From Lepiota brunneoincarnata (Eukaryota; Basidiomycota; Agaricomycetes; Agaricales; Agaricaceae): a stretch of DNA of 64,000 nucleotides. The stretch spans positions 186,001-250,000 of the forward strand of contig JAEBUN010000016.1 of the NCBI GenBank assembly GCA_023014365.1, given 5' to 3'. Below are positions 43,631 to 56,146 of the stretch, in pieces. The translations under genes and the position numbers were made by a program. A model generated the notes under the pieces. The model had not been told where the DNA came from, did not search any database, and saw only the letters and a list, made by a program, of their open reading frames with translations. Position 1 is the first letter of the stretch; the number at the start of each line of letters is the position of its first letter.

Positions 43631-44321
43631 TGTTACCTGTGTTAGGGGTTCACTTGTGAGTAGCATGGAGTTCGACACAGGATGTCTGTAAGGGGATAGC
43701 TGGGTAGCCAGGTCCCAATCCTAGTGAGCTTAGCATACCGATCACCCAGTGTATCTAACCAGTGTAATGGGTTGCTGCTCATCTATTCTTACTCCTCTTC
43801 TGATGTAGGTTGCCTGATGGGTATTCTTAGATAGAACTTGATCTTGTGCTGTAAATAGTTGTTCTCTGATGTTCTAGGACATTCTGTAGTATTTATAGCA
43901 CTGTCTGTAGTATATAGGCACAGGTTGGGGGGTGAAGCTCCTCACTTGATTATCAACTTGGTTCCAGGCCCCTTATTCTCCTAACAATGTCTATACAGAC
44001 TTGGTCCTGTCCTACTAAGTGTGACTTGGAGACAATGGAGCACTATACTCCAGCCAGTTTTGAGGGCAAAGAGTTATAGGAGGCAAGAACTGTATAACAC
44101 TAAGATAAGGATACAAGGTAATGTACTGTATCCTTATATACTTCTAAGTGTGGCTGTACTTCTACTATAATGGTCCAGACCAGAGTAACTATGAGTCAAA
44201 GATAAGGGACATGAGGCATAAACTAAGAATAGTCCTTCTGATGTACACTACTGATGGTTTCATAGTGACATGGGAACATAAACTAGAAATAGCTATCCTT
44301 CTGATAAGGCTTCTGATAACA
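43631..44321 (-). repeat. E3 3' LTR with solo LTR insertion
   Basis: E1-type LTR; the insertion at 43687-43986 duplicated ATGTC. About 5% different from the right LTR, largely at CpG sites. Confidence 0.9.
43687..43986. repeat. Solo LTR inside the E3 LTR (300 bp)
   Basis: Begins TGTAAGGGG and ends TCCTAACA, flanked by ATGTC (43682-43686, 43987-43991). The remaining sequence is unlike the 509-bp LTR at 25788 apart from the first nine bases. Confidence 0.85.
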
Positions 44322-44603
44322 TTAGGTCCTTTTCTAGAGTTGTTTTCCATAACAATTTGTTAGTTTCCTTCTTCTGGGTATTTGGCCAGGTAATTTAGTT
44401 TGTAGTAATCAACTTGGGGTTGGTTGGTGGAGTCTGGTTGAGGGGGAATGATGGGAAAAAAGGTAGGGGTAGGAGTTCTGTGGAGATTGAGTACTGCAGC
44501 AGTTTCTGGGGATGGGGGTTGTCCTGGATAGAATATGTCATATAGGAGTCATCTGAAGTGGGGGCTTTCAATTCTATCTTCTGTGGGGATGATTTGGTTT
44601 TCT

Positions 44604-45731
44604 TCAGAAGGAATTGCATGGTTCTCCTGTGATGTTGGACTCAGCAATCTCATCATAACATTCCTCATAATAGTTGTCATTAGTGAGATTGATGTATCTA
44701 TTGTGAGTGGAGGGAGTCATCATGGGGCAGGCTGCTGAAGCTCAGGAGTAGGGGGTATGTTGGGTCTTTCAAGTAGGGCATTCAGTCCGTTTATGGCGCA
44801 GTTGGAAGACAGTGCAGTAGGGGCATCTATATTTGATGCAGTTGTAGGAATAGTGTCCTGGAGCATATTGTTTGCATCCAAGACAGGCAAATTGTGGGCA
44901 GTCTATAGCCCAGTATCCAGTATGTCTGCATTGAATGCAGACCAATCTGTTGGTGGTTTGGGGGTTGGTTCATGTGTGAATGGGATTGGGGGAGTTCCAA
45001 ATCTGGATGTTGTTATTGGCAACAGTGTGGGTGGTGTTTTTGGTGGGGGTGAGAAGTCTGAAGGGATTTCTGAGGTTGGTGGGCTTCTTTCCCTTACTGG
45101 GAGTAGTGGTGGTAATTGTGGTAGGGGTTGTCATGGCAGTGGTGGTGGAGATGGTTGTGGTGGGGGGCTGTGAGGTATGTATCTCATCTTGCTTGGGTAA
45201 GTTCTTCAACACCTTGGACATGAGGCTTGATATTGAGCGGAGAAGTTGCTCAAGTGATTCTGCCCAGGCATGTTGCGTATTGTATGCAGCAGTGAGAGTC
45301 TTAGTCTGTCGTACATGGTGGGTGTAGTCCAACCAGAGTTGTCAGTCATATTCTGAAATTGGAGAGTGTTCCAATTTATCCATAATGGTTTGGCTGGTTG
45401 CAGCCTCGCACAAATCTCCATCAGAAGGGTGATTTGGTCTATGTGGTCATACTCCAGCTGTATGGAATCTAAGGGAGGTGGCCAGGGCGATTGTTGGTTC
45501 TGGGGTAGCATTGGGGTCAGGGGTCTTGTCTCTATTGGCAGCGTAGGCTGTGGCAAAGGTGTGAGAGGGGGTGTAGGGAGACGGGGCCAGTACAGGAGTT
45601 GTCTGAAGTGTTGTATGTTCAACCTTCTGGTCATTGATGATGATTATGGAGGAGGATGAGGAAGATGGAGAAGGTGTGGTAGAGTAAGGGGGAGTGGCTT
45701 GAGGATGAGTGAGGTTGAGGTTCATGGGCAT
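44604..45731 (-). pseudogene. ORF3 of E3
   Basis: Starts MPMNLNLTHPQ at 45731, following pol's stop as in E1. Frames are interrupted (around 45447-45332 and 44970). The zinc-knuckle region is readable at 44760-44950. Confidence 0.65.
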
Positions 45732-45733
45732 CT

Positions 45734-48700
45734 TTAAGTACGTTTGGTGTGAGAGCAAAGTTGTCTTTGGTAGGTTCTGATGGGTTCCTGATCTTTCTGG
45801 GGAATTCCATAGGCTTCTTTATACTTGGTTAGATATTCTTTGGTGTTTGTGCAGAGTGTTTCATCGGTGATCCATTTGTTCTCCATGTGGGAGTATCCTT
45901 TCCATTTGACATAGTATTGGAGTTTTCCATGATATCAGCGGTGATTGAGAATGGTTTCAATTTCATATTCTTCTTCTTCATTTATGATGTCAGGTGGTGG
46001 TGGTGTCAGATGAGATCCATATGCTTCTGTTTTGTTGAATGGGGTAAGAAGGTTTTGATGGAACACTGGGTGTATCTTCCATTTGATTGGGAGTTGGAGT
46101 TTGTATGTCATTGGTGACAGGACTTCTTTAATGATGAAGGGTCCTAGTCGTTTTGGGGATATTTTTCATGATTGGAATGGAAGTTTGAGGTTCTTGGCTT
46201 CTAGCCATACTTTCTGACGTGTTTCAAGGGGTTTGGCAGTTCTTCTGCTTCTTTGTTTCATAATGTTGGCAGCTATTTGGTGGGTGACATGTGCTTTTTT
46301 TCAGGTGTCATCTAGAAGTCTGATGCGATTGTCTACTGATAGAAAGTTTGATGTTTCCATTATGGTGGGGATTGCTGGTGGATTGTATCCCATGATGAGT
46401 TTGAATGGGGATTTTTGGTTCTTGGCATGTGTTTTGGAGTTGTGGGAGAATTCAAGGATTGGGAGTGTCTCTGACCATTCATAAGGGTTTCTGGTGTAGT
46501 ATATGGATAGATAGGTTTCTATCTCTTGGTTGTATTGTTTGGTTGTTCCATCTGTTTGTGGATAGTAGGCAGTGGAGATGGCTTGTTTGATGTTTAATCA
46601 TTTTGCTAGTTGCCTAAGGGATTGGGCAGTGAATCTAGGGTCTCTGTCTGATATGATTTTGTCAGGAAGACTGTATCTTGTGAATACTTTTTTGATGAGG
46701 AGTCTTCCAGTGTTGTTGGCTGTGGCGTTTTCTGATGTAGGGATGAAAATTACCCCCTTTGTAAGGCTGTGGTCCACCATGGACAATATGGTGTTGTTTC
46801 CCATGGATGGTGGGAGACCAGTGATTAGATCCCAGGAGATCTGGCTGAATGGGCATAGTGATGACACTGGTTGAATTGGTTGAATCAGAGTGTGGTCCGG
46901 TCATCTGATTATTTTGTGTTGCTGACATTCTGGACAGCCTTTGACGTAATTCTTTATGAATGTTGACATTCCTGGCCAATACACTTCTTTCTTGGTGAGG
47001 CAGTAGGTTTCTTGTTCTCTGGAATGGCCCCATGTAGGGTGTTCATGGTATCTTGTGATAACATCATGTCTGAGTTGGAGGTCTTCTGGGATGATGACAC
47101 ATTCTTGGAATGTGAGGAGTAAACCATTTGAGGTTGGGACTGTTCTGAAGTCTTTATTGGCGGCATTAGGGTGGATTTCCTTCTGGAGTCTGAATGCTTT
47201 GGTGGTTCTAGTGTCATATTTAGGTGATACCATGATTCTTTCTTGGAGTTCCATATTGATGGTGGTGATAAAGAGGTGTTCTAGGAGTACCATGATTAAG
47301 TTTTGATCTTCTATGTTGGCTGCAGCAACAAAGAGGTTGTTTGGAAGCATAGTGACATCTTTGTTATCATTATCCTTGTCAGGGATGTGGTCTGGACATC
47401 TTGATAGAGTGTCTGGTGCAGAAATCCTTGATCCTGGGACATTTTATAATTTGAAGTTGTAGTTGGCAAGGGTCTGTACCCATTGTGCTTGTCGGCAATT
47501 GATTTTCTGGGGTTTACACCAATATGTGAGGTTTTGGTGGTCCATTCTGATATGGACAGTGTGGGGGCTGCCAAGGAGGTAGTGGCACCATTCTTCAAGA
47601 GCTCAGATGATGGTGAGAAGTTCCCTGTCATAGATATCGTAATTGCATTCCACTGGTCTGAACATTTTTGAATAGAATGATATGGGTTTCTGTATTCCAT
47701 TGATATTGTGTTGGTATAAGATGGCTCCTGATGCAAATTTGGAAGTGTCAGCTTCTATTTTGAAAGGTTTTGTGGAGTCAGGCATGAGGAGTACCAGTTC
47801 TTTTAAGAATTCATTTTTGAGCATTTCAAACACTTTCTGTTGTTTTTCTTTCCATTCGAATTTGTTTGATTTGGATAGGAGTTGGTTGAGGGGTTTGGTG
47901 TGGTGGGAGTAAGTGCAGATGAACTTCTGGTAGAAGTTACAGAATCCGATGAATTTCCAAATGTGTTGGACCTTTTTGGTACTGGCCAATCTTCTATTCC
48001 CTTGAGTTTTCTGGGATCCATCTTGATTTCATCAGGTGTGATGATCATGCTGAGGTATTCAAGTTGTTGTTTGTTGAACTTGCATATCTCCATTTTGAGG
48101 TAGAGATTGTTTTCCTGCAGGATCTGCAGTACTTTTTCTGTAAGTTGGTTGGTTTCTTCCTGGGTTTTACCATAGATTAGGATATCATCCATATAGATGA
48201 TGATTCCTCCTTTCTCTATTATCTCAGAGAATAGTGTGTCCATCATGTGTTGGAACATCATGGGACTGTTGCAAAGTCTGAAAAACATTACAGTTGGTTC
48301 AAAAAGACCCATAGGAGTCTTGAACACTGCTTTCCATTGATTGCCATCTTTGATTCTGATGTTATTGTATCCTAGGTGGATGTTGAGCTTAGTGAAGTAC
48401 TTTGCTCCTTTGAGTTTATCCATGATAGCAGAAATCATGGGGATTGGGTATGCATTTTTGACAGTATGATCATTTAGATAATGATAGTCTTGGCAGGGTT
48501 GGAGGTCTCCTCCTTTCTTGGCAACAAAGAAGAATGGTGATGCCATAGGGGATTTTGAGGGGTGTATGTACCCTTTTCGGATGTTTTCATCTATAAATTC
48601 TTTTAGTGCTTTTTCTTTGGCAGGTGCCACTTAATAGGGTTTCATTGATTTTGCTTCAAATGTCAGTTTTAGTTTGATTTTGTGATCAAACATTCTTGAT

Positions 48701-49520
48701 GGTGGGAATCATTCAGAGGCTTTCTTGTTGAATATTTTAGCCTATCAGGTGAATCTCTGAGGGATCTTGGGTGGTTCCTTGTTTGATTCTGGTTGTTTTT
48801 CTTTTTGGTTTGCTGATTTTGTTGGATTGTGTTGCTCATTGTGGAGTGTTATGGTGTGTGTAGCTTTGGCGTTTACTTCTAATGGGGTTAGAAGCATTGG
48901 GTTCATTTCTCTTTCTAGAGAGAAGGTGTTGAGGTCAATGTTTGACAGGTTGATGTATTCTTCTGGGTTGTCCTCAGGTTGGGAGGTTTTTCCAGCCATT
49001 ATGTCCATGGCAATGGAGTTGAGTTTGACAGGTCATCATAGAGTTCTGAGGAGTTTGGAGAAGTCTTCATGATTGATTTGGGGTTTCCAAGAAAATGTTT
49101 TGGTCTTCCAGTTGATGTCAGGATTGTATTGTTCCAGCCAGGGAAATCTGATGATGAGATCCTTCTCACCAGTATTTGTGACATATGCTTCTAGCGTGCA
49201 GTCTCTTCCATCAATGATGGTTCTGATTTTGATGTATTCATGGATTTTGCCATGTTGGCTGTCAGTTCTGTCAATGTTGCTGAGAGGAATCAGTTGGTTC
49301 AGCCATTTGGTTTGGTAACCATGTCATTCAACAACTTTGTGGGAGATGAAATTCCCTTGAGCTCCTGAGTCTATCAGGGTGGTGATGGCCATGGGTTTTG
49401 ATATCCACTCACTCCAAATCTTGATGGGTAGGAAAAGGGATTGTTTATTTGGGGAACAGAGTTTATTGAGAAAATGTCCTTCTGAGATCTGGAATGTGCA
49501 GGGGCACATCAATCAACAGC
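45734..49520 (-). pseudogene. pol: Pol of E3, decayed
   Basis: Protease DSGAQGNF (~49370), RT with YMDD (~48195), RNase H (~47760), integrase zinc finger (~46900-47060) and core (~46600-46860), chromodomain near 45900-46000. Interrupted by many stops and several frame changes, most of them at former CpGs. Confidence 0.8.
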
Positions 49521-50397
49521 ATTCTTTTTTTAAAATCCTGGAATGGACACATCTCTGGATCCTTGGCTAGTGCAGAGTGGAGTTCTTGTTGTAACTTGGG
49601 ATCAAGTTCATCAACCATCTGGTGCATCTGAGATGCAACTTCTGCAACAGCAAGGGAGTATTTGCATTGGGGTGATAGTTGGTTGTTCTAACTCAGAAAT
49701 CCAGGACAAGTGTTTTGTTGTCCAGTAAAAGGACAGTTGGGGTTTCTCACAGGGCAAGGGGGGTTGGTGCACATTCCTGGGAAGTGTCTGGCTGGTGGTG
49801 GTTGTGGGCATTTAATGATCCAATGGTCTTTAGCTCCGCATCGGAAGCATTCTTGGTTCTGATATGATTTTATTTGTTGTCCAGTGACAATGGCATCTAA
49901 TTCCAATGGTTCTTGTACAGAGTCTTCTTCGGCATATTCCAGTTGTGGAATTTTGGGATAAGGGTCTTCGAATCCTTCTTCCATTGTGGCATGGTCTATT
50001 TCCATGGCATGTGGAGAGCATGGCATGAATCTGGGAGCATTGCTCCTTTGGTAAAATTGTGCATAGGGGACATTGTTGTTTGGGCAGTTTGGTCTGCAAT
50101 TGTGTTGGTATTGGTTCCTCTGAGGGAATGTGTTCCTGGGGGTGCCGTAGAGGGTGTTGATTCTTCAGAAGTTATCATTGAGTTTGTTGGCTCAGGTATA
50201 CCAAGCGGTGATGGTTGTCGGAGGGTTCTCTGATTTGTCAATCTTCATTGCAATACAGCAATCAATTGCTTTGCGATAGAGATCAATCAAGGTGCAATCT
50301 TCATTAAGTCTGGATTGGCAGATGAGTTCCTTAAACTGAGTGTTGAACTCAGTCATTGGTTTGCCTGCTTGGTGCAGGGTTTGAAGTCTGGTATGTA

Positions 50398-51643
50398 CAG
50401 TACAGTAACAAAAGTTTTGCGAAAACAACAAAGACAAATAATGCATTAATTGTTAAAAATATTCACTACACTACCACAACTGCATCTAAAATTATGTTAA
50501 TATTTTGTATGGCAGCCCTTGGCCTCATAGACTGCCTGAGCACGATCAGGCATGCTCTTGACCAGGTCATTATTATAATTTATATCAATCATCCTCCACT
50601 CCTCCTGAATTGCCTCCCAAAGTTTGTCAAGGTTTTGGGGGATTTCCACTCAGTCATTTATTCTGACTTTGAGGTATCTCCATACATGTTTGATGGGATT
50701 GAGGTCTGGTGACTGAGCTGGGTGTGGAAGCTCATTGATGAGATGGGATTTGCAGAATTGTTGGGTGATCTTTGCCTGGTGGACTGGAGCTCCATCTTCC
50801 ATCACCGCTACCTGCCCCCTCTCCTCTGATAAATTCCCATAAAAATCCCATAATGGTCCACTAAGGATGAGGCTAATATAATCTGCAGCTGTCCTTGCAC
50901 CCTTGGGTATACGAACCAGTGGACTGAGTTTTCCATGTGCCATGCACCCCCATATCATAAGACTCTGTCTTCCAGACTTGAAAGTAGGGGTTAAACACCT
51001 TTCTGTGTACCTCTCACCAGGTCTCCTCCATACCCAAACCACCTTTGAACTCTTTCCAATCTCCACAGAAGCCTCATCTGTCCAAATCACATGTCTCCAG
51101 TCCTCCTCCATCCACCTCCGATATTCTCTTGCCCATACCATCCTGGCTTTGACATGGGAGGGCTTAAGAAATGGTTTCTTTGCAGAAATGTGTTGGCTAA
51201 GACCCAATCGATACCTAATGGCATGCCAGATAGTGTGGGGATGAGCAGGGGAGTCAAGAAAAGTGTTTATTGTGTGGGTGATCTCACGGAGAGTTTGGCA
51301 TCTATTTCTTTCCAGCACAATTTTGATGTGTCGCATTGCCCTGTCATCCAATAAGGAAGGTCTCCCAGACCTGGGAGCATCCTCATGATGACCCTGCTCT
51401 TTGTGCCTATGGATAACCCAATAGACAGTGGAAATGTGGACTCCAAAGAAATTGGCAATTTTGCAAGCAGGAATACCCTCCTGATGCCTTGCACATATCA
51501 GGGAGCGTAGTTCAGGGACAGTATTCTTTTGTCCAGCTATTTTTGGCATGTAGGGTGGAGTTGTTGATCAGTGAGAATATTTTTCGTTTATTGTTAAACA
51601 AGGTCATGTGACAGATTTTCACAAAACTTTTGCTACCCTACTG
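50398..51643 (-). mobile_element. Tc1/mariner element in E3 gag
   Basis: 1246 bp between TA dinucleotides (50396-50397, 51644-51645); ends CAGTA...CAAAAGTTTTG inverted. Its target is in already CpG-decayed gag sequence, so it is younger than that decay. Confidence 0.85.
50497..51549 (-). pseudogene. Tc1 transposase, nearly intact, one stop
   Basis: ATG at 51549. Two helix-turn-helix units (~residues 10-110, with GRPSLLDDR between them), then DDE catalytic domain: WTDEAS (~165) and VMEDGAPVHQ (~255). The third motif reads SPDLNPIKHVWRYLK, with Lys where Tc1-type DD34E enzymes have Glu. A TGA after codon 299 fits a former CGA; about 45 more codons follow to a TAA at 50497. Full length ~345 aa is normal. 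Confidence 0.8.
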
Positions 51644-52383
51644 TACATACACATGTTTGTCTGCCAGGGTGAAGTCAGCTCTAAGCCAGGCAGTGAAGTT
51701 ATCCCATGACTCCATGGCTATGGGTTGTCCTGCTTGGGTTTGGGCATTCCTCTCATAGAGGTATCGTTTGGCCCAGGCTTGGGCATCTCCTGATTGCATT
51801 GTTGATAAGACAAATAGGGTTCTGGCAAGGTTGTTGTTGTAAGTGGTCGCATTAGTGAGCATGTAAACTTCACATTGGAAGATCCAGTCTTCGAATAGTC
51901 TTCTGGTTCCATCAAAGGCAATGGGTTTGAGGAGTCCTAACTCCTTTGGGTTTTGTGTGGCAGCCATTATTTGTAGTTGTCTGGGTGGTGGCGGCAGTGG
52001 TGCTGGTGGTTGCAGTGGTTGTATGGGTGGTGTTGGTAGGGCTAAGGGTTGTACTAATGCAGGTAATGTGGGTGGTTGAGGGTCAGGCTCTGATTGGTTG
52101 TTGTTGGTGATGTAGATGTCTGAGTCATTGTCTACTAGGGGAGGTTTTCCTTGGTCTACTGCATATTTGTGACATGTAAGTAGGTTTTCTTCTGATTGGG
52201 AAAGTTTTCTCAGTTGTTTGAGGGCGTATTTGAGTTTTTGAAGTTCAAAATCATTTAGTGGGTTTACTTGAGCACAATATTTTTCAGCTTCTTTGCGTTT
52301 CTTTTCTTCTTGTTCATAATATTCTTTTAATTCTCTTTCATGTTGTATTCTTTGTTGTTCTGCTAGTTCTTTGGCAAAGCTTG

Positions 52384-53700
52384 TTTGAGTGCATTGAAAA
52401 GTTAGAAATGTTCTTGGATGTTTAATATAGATAGAGGGCTTGTTTTCACTAAGCTTAGCCAAAATTTGATAAGCTTAAGCTAATACAAGTGATATGAGAT
52501 AGATAATGAACAGTTTCATCTTTTAGGGTGTTCTGGGGGTGCATTCTGACAGCAAAATTCAAGAGAGTAGTGTTGTAGAGGTTAACAAACAGCCATTGAA
52601 GTTATCTTAGCTGTACAGTGCAACAATGAAAGGACAATCCCTGTCAATTCAAAGCGCTGGGTCTCTAGTTTCTGGTCTCTGGTCTCTGAACTCTGTTCTC
52701 TGTCTCTGTCTCTGTCTCTAGCACTCTGGAACTCTAAACTCTGGACTCTGTTCTCTGTCTCTGTCCCTGGGTTGGTTGATGACCGAAGAAATCACACTTA
52801 ATGATGCACACTAAATAGTCCTTTGAAACTGTTCTTGATCATGGCTTGCAGACTTGCATGTGGAAGCAGGGGTGAGACCTCTTGCTTCTCCACAAACAAG
52901 CATGACCATATTTATATTGTTTAGATACATATGAGAGATAGTAAATATGAAATAGAAAACAATAAGCTTAATTGTTACAGGTACTGTAGAACACTTCGGA
53001 AGGTTCAGCAGCATTTCTACCTTGCCCTGGGTTATGGGTTTTTCTCTGATTGATGAATGGTAATCCAGCCAGATGTGTTCCATGCTCATCTGCATTATTC
53101 TGCATCCACACAAGCACATTAAGCCTCTGGATCAATTATGATCAGAATGTATAGTGGATGGACAATCCCTTGATCTGTTGTAATTAATCTTAGTTAAGCA
53201 GTATGCCAAGATGCTGGGACCCACACAGCACTTGCTAATTAGGAGTCTTTGATATTTCTAGGTTTTTGGGCATTGGTTGTCACCTCCCAAACATTGGACG
53301 TTCCATTCCATGGTCTGGTCATCATTATTGGGCTTGCTATAGGTGTAATACACCTGCGACAGCTGCTAGGTACATTCTTTATGTTCAAATGCATTTGGGT
53401 TCATCAGAAAACTGCTTGTAAGGTCCCTTGATGCGACCAAAGTACACTCGATAGGCTATGTAGAGTCCTGAATCCCTCCAGAGAGCATTCTGATAGCTTG
53501 GTTCACTAAGCTTAATAATCATGAACTGGTTTGAACACTTCCAAGGCTCGAATATCCTTATTTCAGTCGAACTGGCTACTATGGGACATAGTACCAATCC
53601 TCTATAGAGTTCTTTAATGATATAGCCAATGATTTCATGTAGAGAATCATTCCAGAGTACGGAATTCATGTATAGGTGTGGAATTGGTGTATCAGCGTGT
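52384..53700. other. Unknown insert in the E3 leader
   Basis: Separates the E3 gag extension (up to 52383) from its upstream Pro-rich part (from about 53700), which are adjacent in E1 and E2. No ORF with a recognised domain, and no clear ends or target duplication. Contains a (CTCTGT)n-like microsatellite at about 52660-52775. Confidence 0.5.
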
Positions 53701-53894
53701 GGATGTAGATGCACGTGGAGTGGGTGAGTCAAGTGGAGATGGGGATAAAACAGTGATGGTGGTTGAGTGGGTATAGGGTTTCTTCTGGGATCTGGATTTT
53801 GGGTTCCTGATCCAGAGATTCTACTTCTCAATTTAGGAGGAGGTGATGGAGTTTCTCAGGCTGAGAACTTCTTGGGAGGTGTGGTGATGGTTTT

Positions 53895-54152
53895 CTAGTG
53901 ATCAATTATCACTAGAAGGATGAAAAATTGGGTTGTGATGATGGATATCCCTGAGTATAGGTTCCAAGATCTGACAACACAACAGTGATAGGGGCACATG
54001 ATGTGATCGAGTTCTAGGGTGATTATTCTGTAGGCAAAGAGGGTGGCAGTGGTGGTGAAGATGAAAATGAGTAGGTAAGCCAGGTCTTCTGGCAGGGAGA
54101 GGTTGAGGGACATAGCAATGGCTACACAGAGGGGTGGTTTTCTTTCGCACAT
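53895..54152 (-). pseudogene. ORF0 of E3
   Basis: Encodes EDLAYLLIFIFT..., CPYHCC, RSWNLYSG and a second hydrophobic segment ending IIDH-TAG, in frame with the following gag extension. Conserved despite CpG decay elsewhere; an extra TGA follows 12 codons after the TAG (former CGA). Confidence 0.6.
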
Positions 54153-54253
54153 TGTTTTGAACGACCAGAGTACCTTGATGTGTTCAGTACATCAGCAGAG
54201 CAGAGCAGAGTAGAGGGCAAGCAAGAGATAAGTAGCAGAGTATCTTAGTGTTT

Positions 54254-54639
54254 TGTTACCCATGTTAGAGGTTTGCTCGTGAGTAGTATGGAGTTTGACA
54301 CAGGATGTCTATACAGACTTGGTCCTGTGCTACTAAGTGTGACTTGGAGATGACAGAGCACTATAGTCCAGCCAGTTTTGATGGCAAAGTGTTATAGGAG
54401 GCAAGAACTGTATAACACTAAGATAAGAATACAAGGTAATGTACTGTATCCTTATATACTTCTAAGTGTGGCTGTACTCCTACTATAATGGTCCAGACCA
54501 GAGTAACTATGAGTCAAAGATAAGGGACACAAGGCATAAACTAAGAATAGTCCTTCTGATGTACACTACTGATGGTTTCATAGTGACATGGGAACGTAAA
54601 CTAGAAATAGCTGTCCTTCTGATAAGGCTTCTGATAACA
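54254..54639 (-). repeat. E3 5' LTR (386 bp)
   Basis: TGTTACCC...CTGATAACA; carries the self-primer segment on the minus strand. Outer flank GAGGC. Confidence 0.92.
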
Positions 54640-54850
54640 GAGGCCATTGGTGATTTCAATGGTCAGATATAACCTTTTTGGAGGTTCTCATTGATAAATG
54701 TTTTGAGTTCCTTTTCTTCAGCCATTGAGAGTCAGTACAGTTTCATAGAAATGGGTTTAAAGTCAGGTTTGAGATTGATTTTGTGATTATCTGGTCAGGA
54801 TGGAGCTGGGTCATGTGTTGGAGTGATTTGGTAACCTGAACAGCATTATT
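54640..54850 (-). pseudogene. E5 RT fragment, proximal part
   Basis: Minus strand encodes EEKELKTFINENLQKGYI-stop and PLKSPMAS, the region just before 43630 in Pol. Confidence 0.6.
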
Positions 54851-55075
54851 GGCCTTTTAGGAGGTGATGAGTTTGACAGCATAGCAGGTATCATAGGAGG
54901 AAAGCTTGGATGGACAGCCACCAACAGACTTGGAGAGTGTTGATCAATGTTTGAAGCAAAGTCTGGATATAGCATTAAGGCCTAGGCCCATAGTAGAAGA
55001 GATTTGGGCAGCAGAAATTCCCTTGTCCAAGAGAGAGAGAATGTGATTGATCTGGGTAGTAGAAAGTGATCTCAT
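54851..55075 (-). pseudogene. Tc1-type transposase N-terminal fragment
   Basis: ATG at 55075: MRSLSTTQINHILSLLDKG then a helix-turn-helix, a TGA (former CGA after FKH), and GGCPSKLSSYDTCYAVKLIT, a pattern typical of Tc1-like transposases of basidiomycetes. The catalytic domain is absent. Confidence 0.55.
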
Positions 55076-55080
55076 GGTAG

Positions 55081-55854
55081 GGTATAGTAGGTTGGGGGGT
55101 TGGGTTAGGTATAGGAAGTAAGCACCTATATATATACATTATCCTATAGGGTCACATGATTTTATTTGCATTTATTTGATTACATTAAATGAAATCATGT
55201 GATTATTACTAGATCAATTAGTAGATAGGATATAGGGGTATATATGTTTAAAATATGAGATCTCTAGCTTTAGCATATCTAGAGCTATTCAAGAAATAGT
55301 TGAGACCTGGAGAATATTGGAAAGGTTTTGGCAGCTACAGTGATTGACCATCAATCGACACACCACCATCAATCGACACACTTTGCATTTGAGGGTCACA
55401 ATGTAGTGCTTATTCTCTCAGAAATTCAGGAAAAATATGTCATGTATGTAGCTAGAGACACACCAAATGGCATAAGGATTGAAATAAGAGGTACAGAGAT
55501 ATGAATATTCTTCCACCAAAAAGGGCCCAAAGTGAGACTAAACAACTTTTGTTGTGAGATCAATCCAGATTTGAACAAGAAGTACTCCATATTTTGGCTT
55601 GATTTTGGGCTTAGTCTGTAGGTATACATCTAAGGTATGGTGGTATGACATTTTACAGACACAGAGGTCACCACTACTGAGCTATACAATTTCTTTCAGA
55701 GTGTGACATTTAGGATGGAGGTAGAGATCAATAATGAAAAAAAAATTTGCTCCTCCTCCAATTTCCCCTCCACTTGCTTGGTATATCCACATTCCATCTT
55801 ATGGTTGCTCATGTAGACTCAGAAGTCATCAAAAAGAAGAAGACTTGAGACAAA
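55081..55854. other. No gene recognised; possible TIR remnant
   Basis: Contains CACATGATTT...AAATCATGTG inverted blocks near 55155-55205, which may be a decayed TIR of the preceding Tc1 fragment. Otherwise no motif. Confidence 0.35.
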
Positions 55855-56139
55855 ATGAACCAGAAACTCAACCATGCTGCAGAAGTATATAGCCTGGAAA
55901 AGCAGACTATACCAAAGCCACAAGGGCTCCAGGTATTTGCAGAACAATTTGGAGTTCCATTGAAGAGCCCACAGTATCATGTAAATGGAGAACACACACA
56001 AGAGGAATATTTTGCAACTTTGCAGCAACTTAGCCCTGCTAAGGAGCAGGTTCTCCTTGATTTTATTCTCCAGTCAGCTGACCATGGAATGCCCCTGGAC
56101 AAGACCCAGATCATGGCTTATGCCAATGCTATTGTATAA
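55855..56139 (+). pseudogene. pogo/Tigger-like transposase N-terminal fragment (CENP-B-type HTH)
   Basis: 94 codons: MNQKLNHAAEVY... then LSPAKEQVLLDFILQSADHGMPLDKTQIMAYANAIV. The last part matches the CENP-B-type HTH that precedes a DDE_1 domain in pogo-like transposases. It is truncated eight bases later by E6, and the catalytic domain is not in the window. The stop may be a point mutation. Confidence 0.6.
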
Positions 56140-56146
56140 GAAGTTG

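Larger units (their letters stand above)
49530..51967 (-). pseudogene. gag: Gag of E3, split by Tc1 element
   Basis: ATG at 51967; capsid coding to 51646, Tc1 insertion 50398-51643, then continues from 50395 (TRLQTLHQAGKPMTEF) to the zinc knuckle CFRCGAKDHWIIKC (~49835) and the C terminus near 49540. The gag-frame extension upstream reaches about 52385. Confidence 0.75.
43631..54639 (-). mobile_element. Ty3/gypsy E3, E1-type, CpG-decayed and itself invaded
   Basis: LTRs 43631-44321 (386 bp after removing a solo LTR) and 54254-54639 (386 bp), target duplication GAGGC (43626-43630, 54640-54644). Gene order as E1. Contains a solo LTR (43687-43986), a Tc1 element (50398-51643) and an unknown insert (about 52384-53700). 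Stops and substitutions are mostly TpG/CpA where E1 or E2 have CpG. Confidence 0.92.

Noticed and set aside
52660..52775. Repeated CTCTGT units considered as a CRISPR-like or satellite array
   Set aside because: No spacers and irregular units: a simple microsatellite in a eukaryotic genome.
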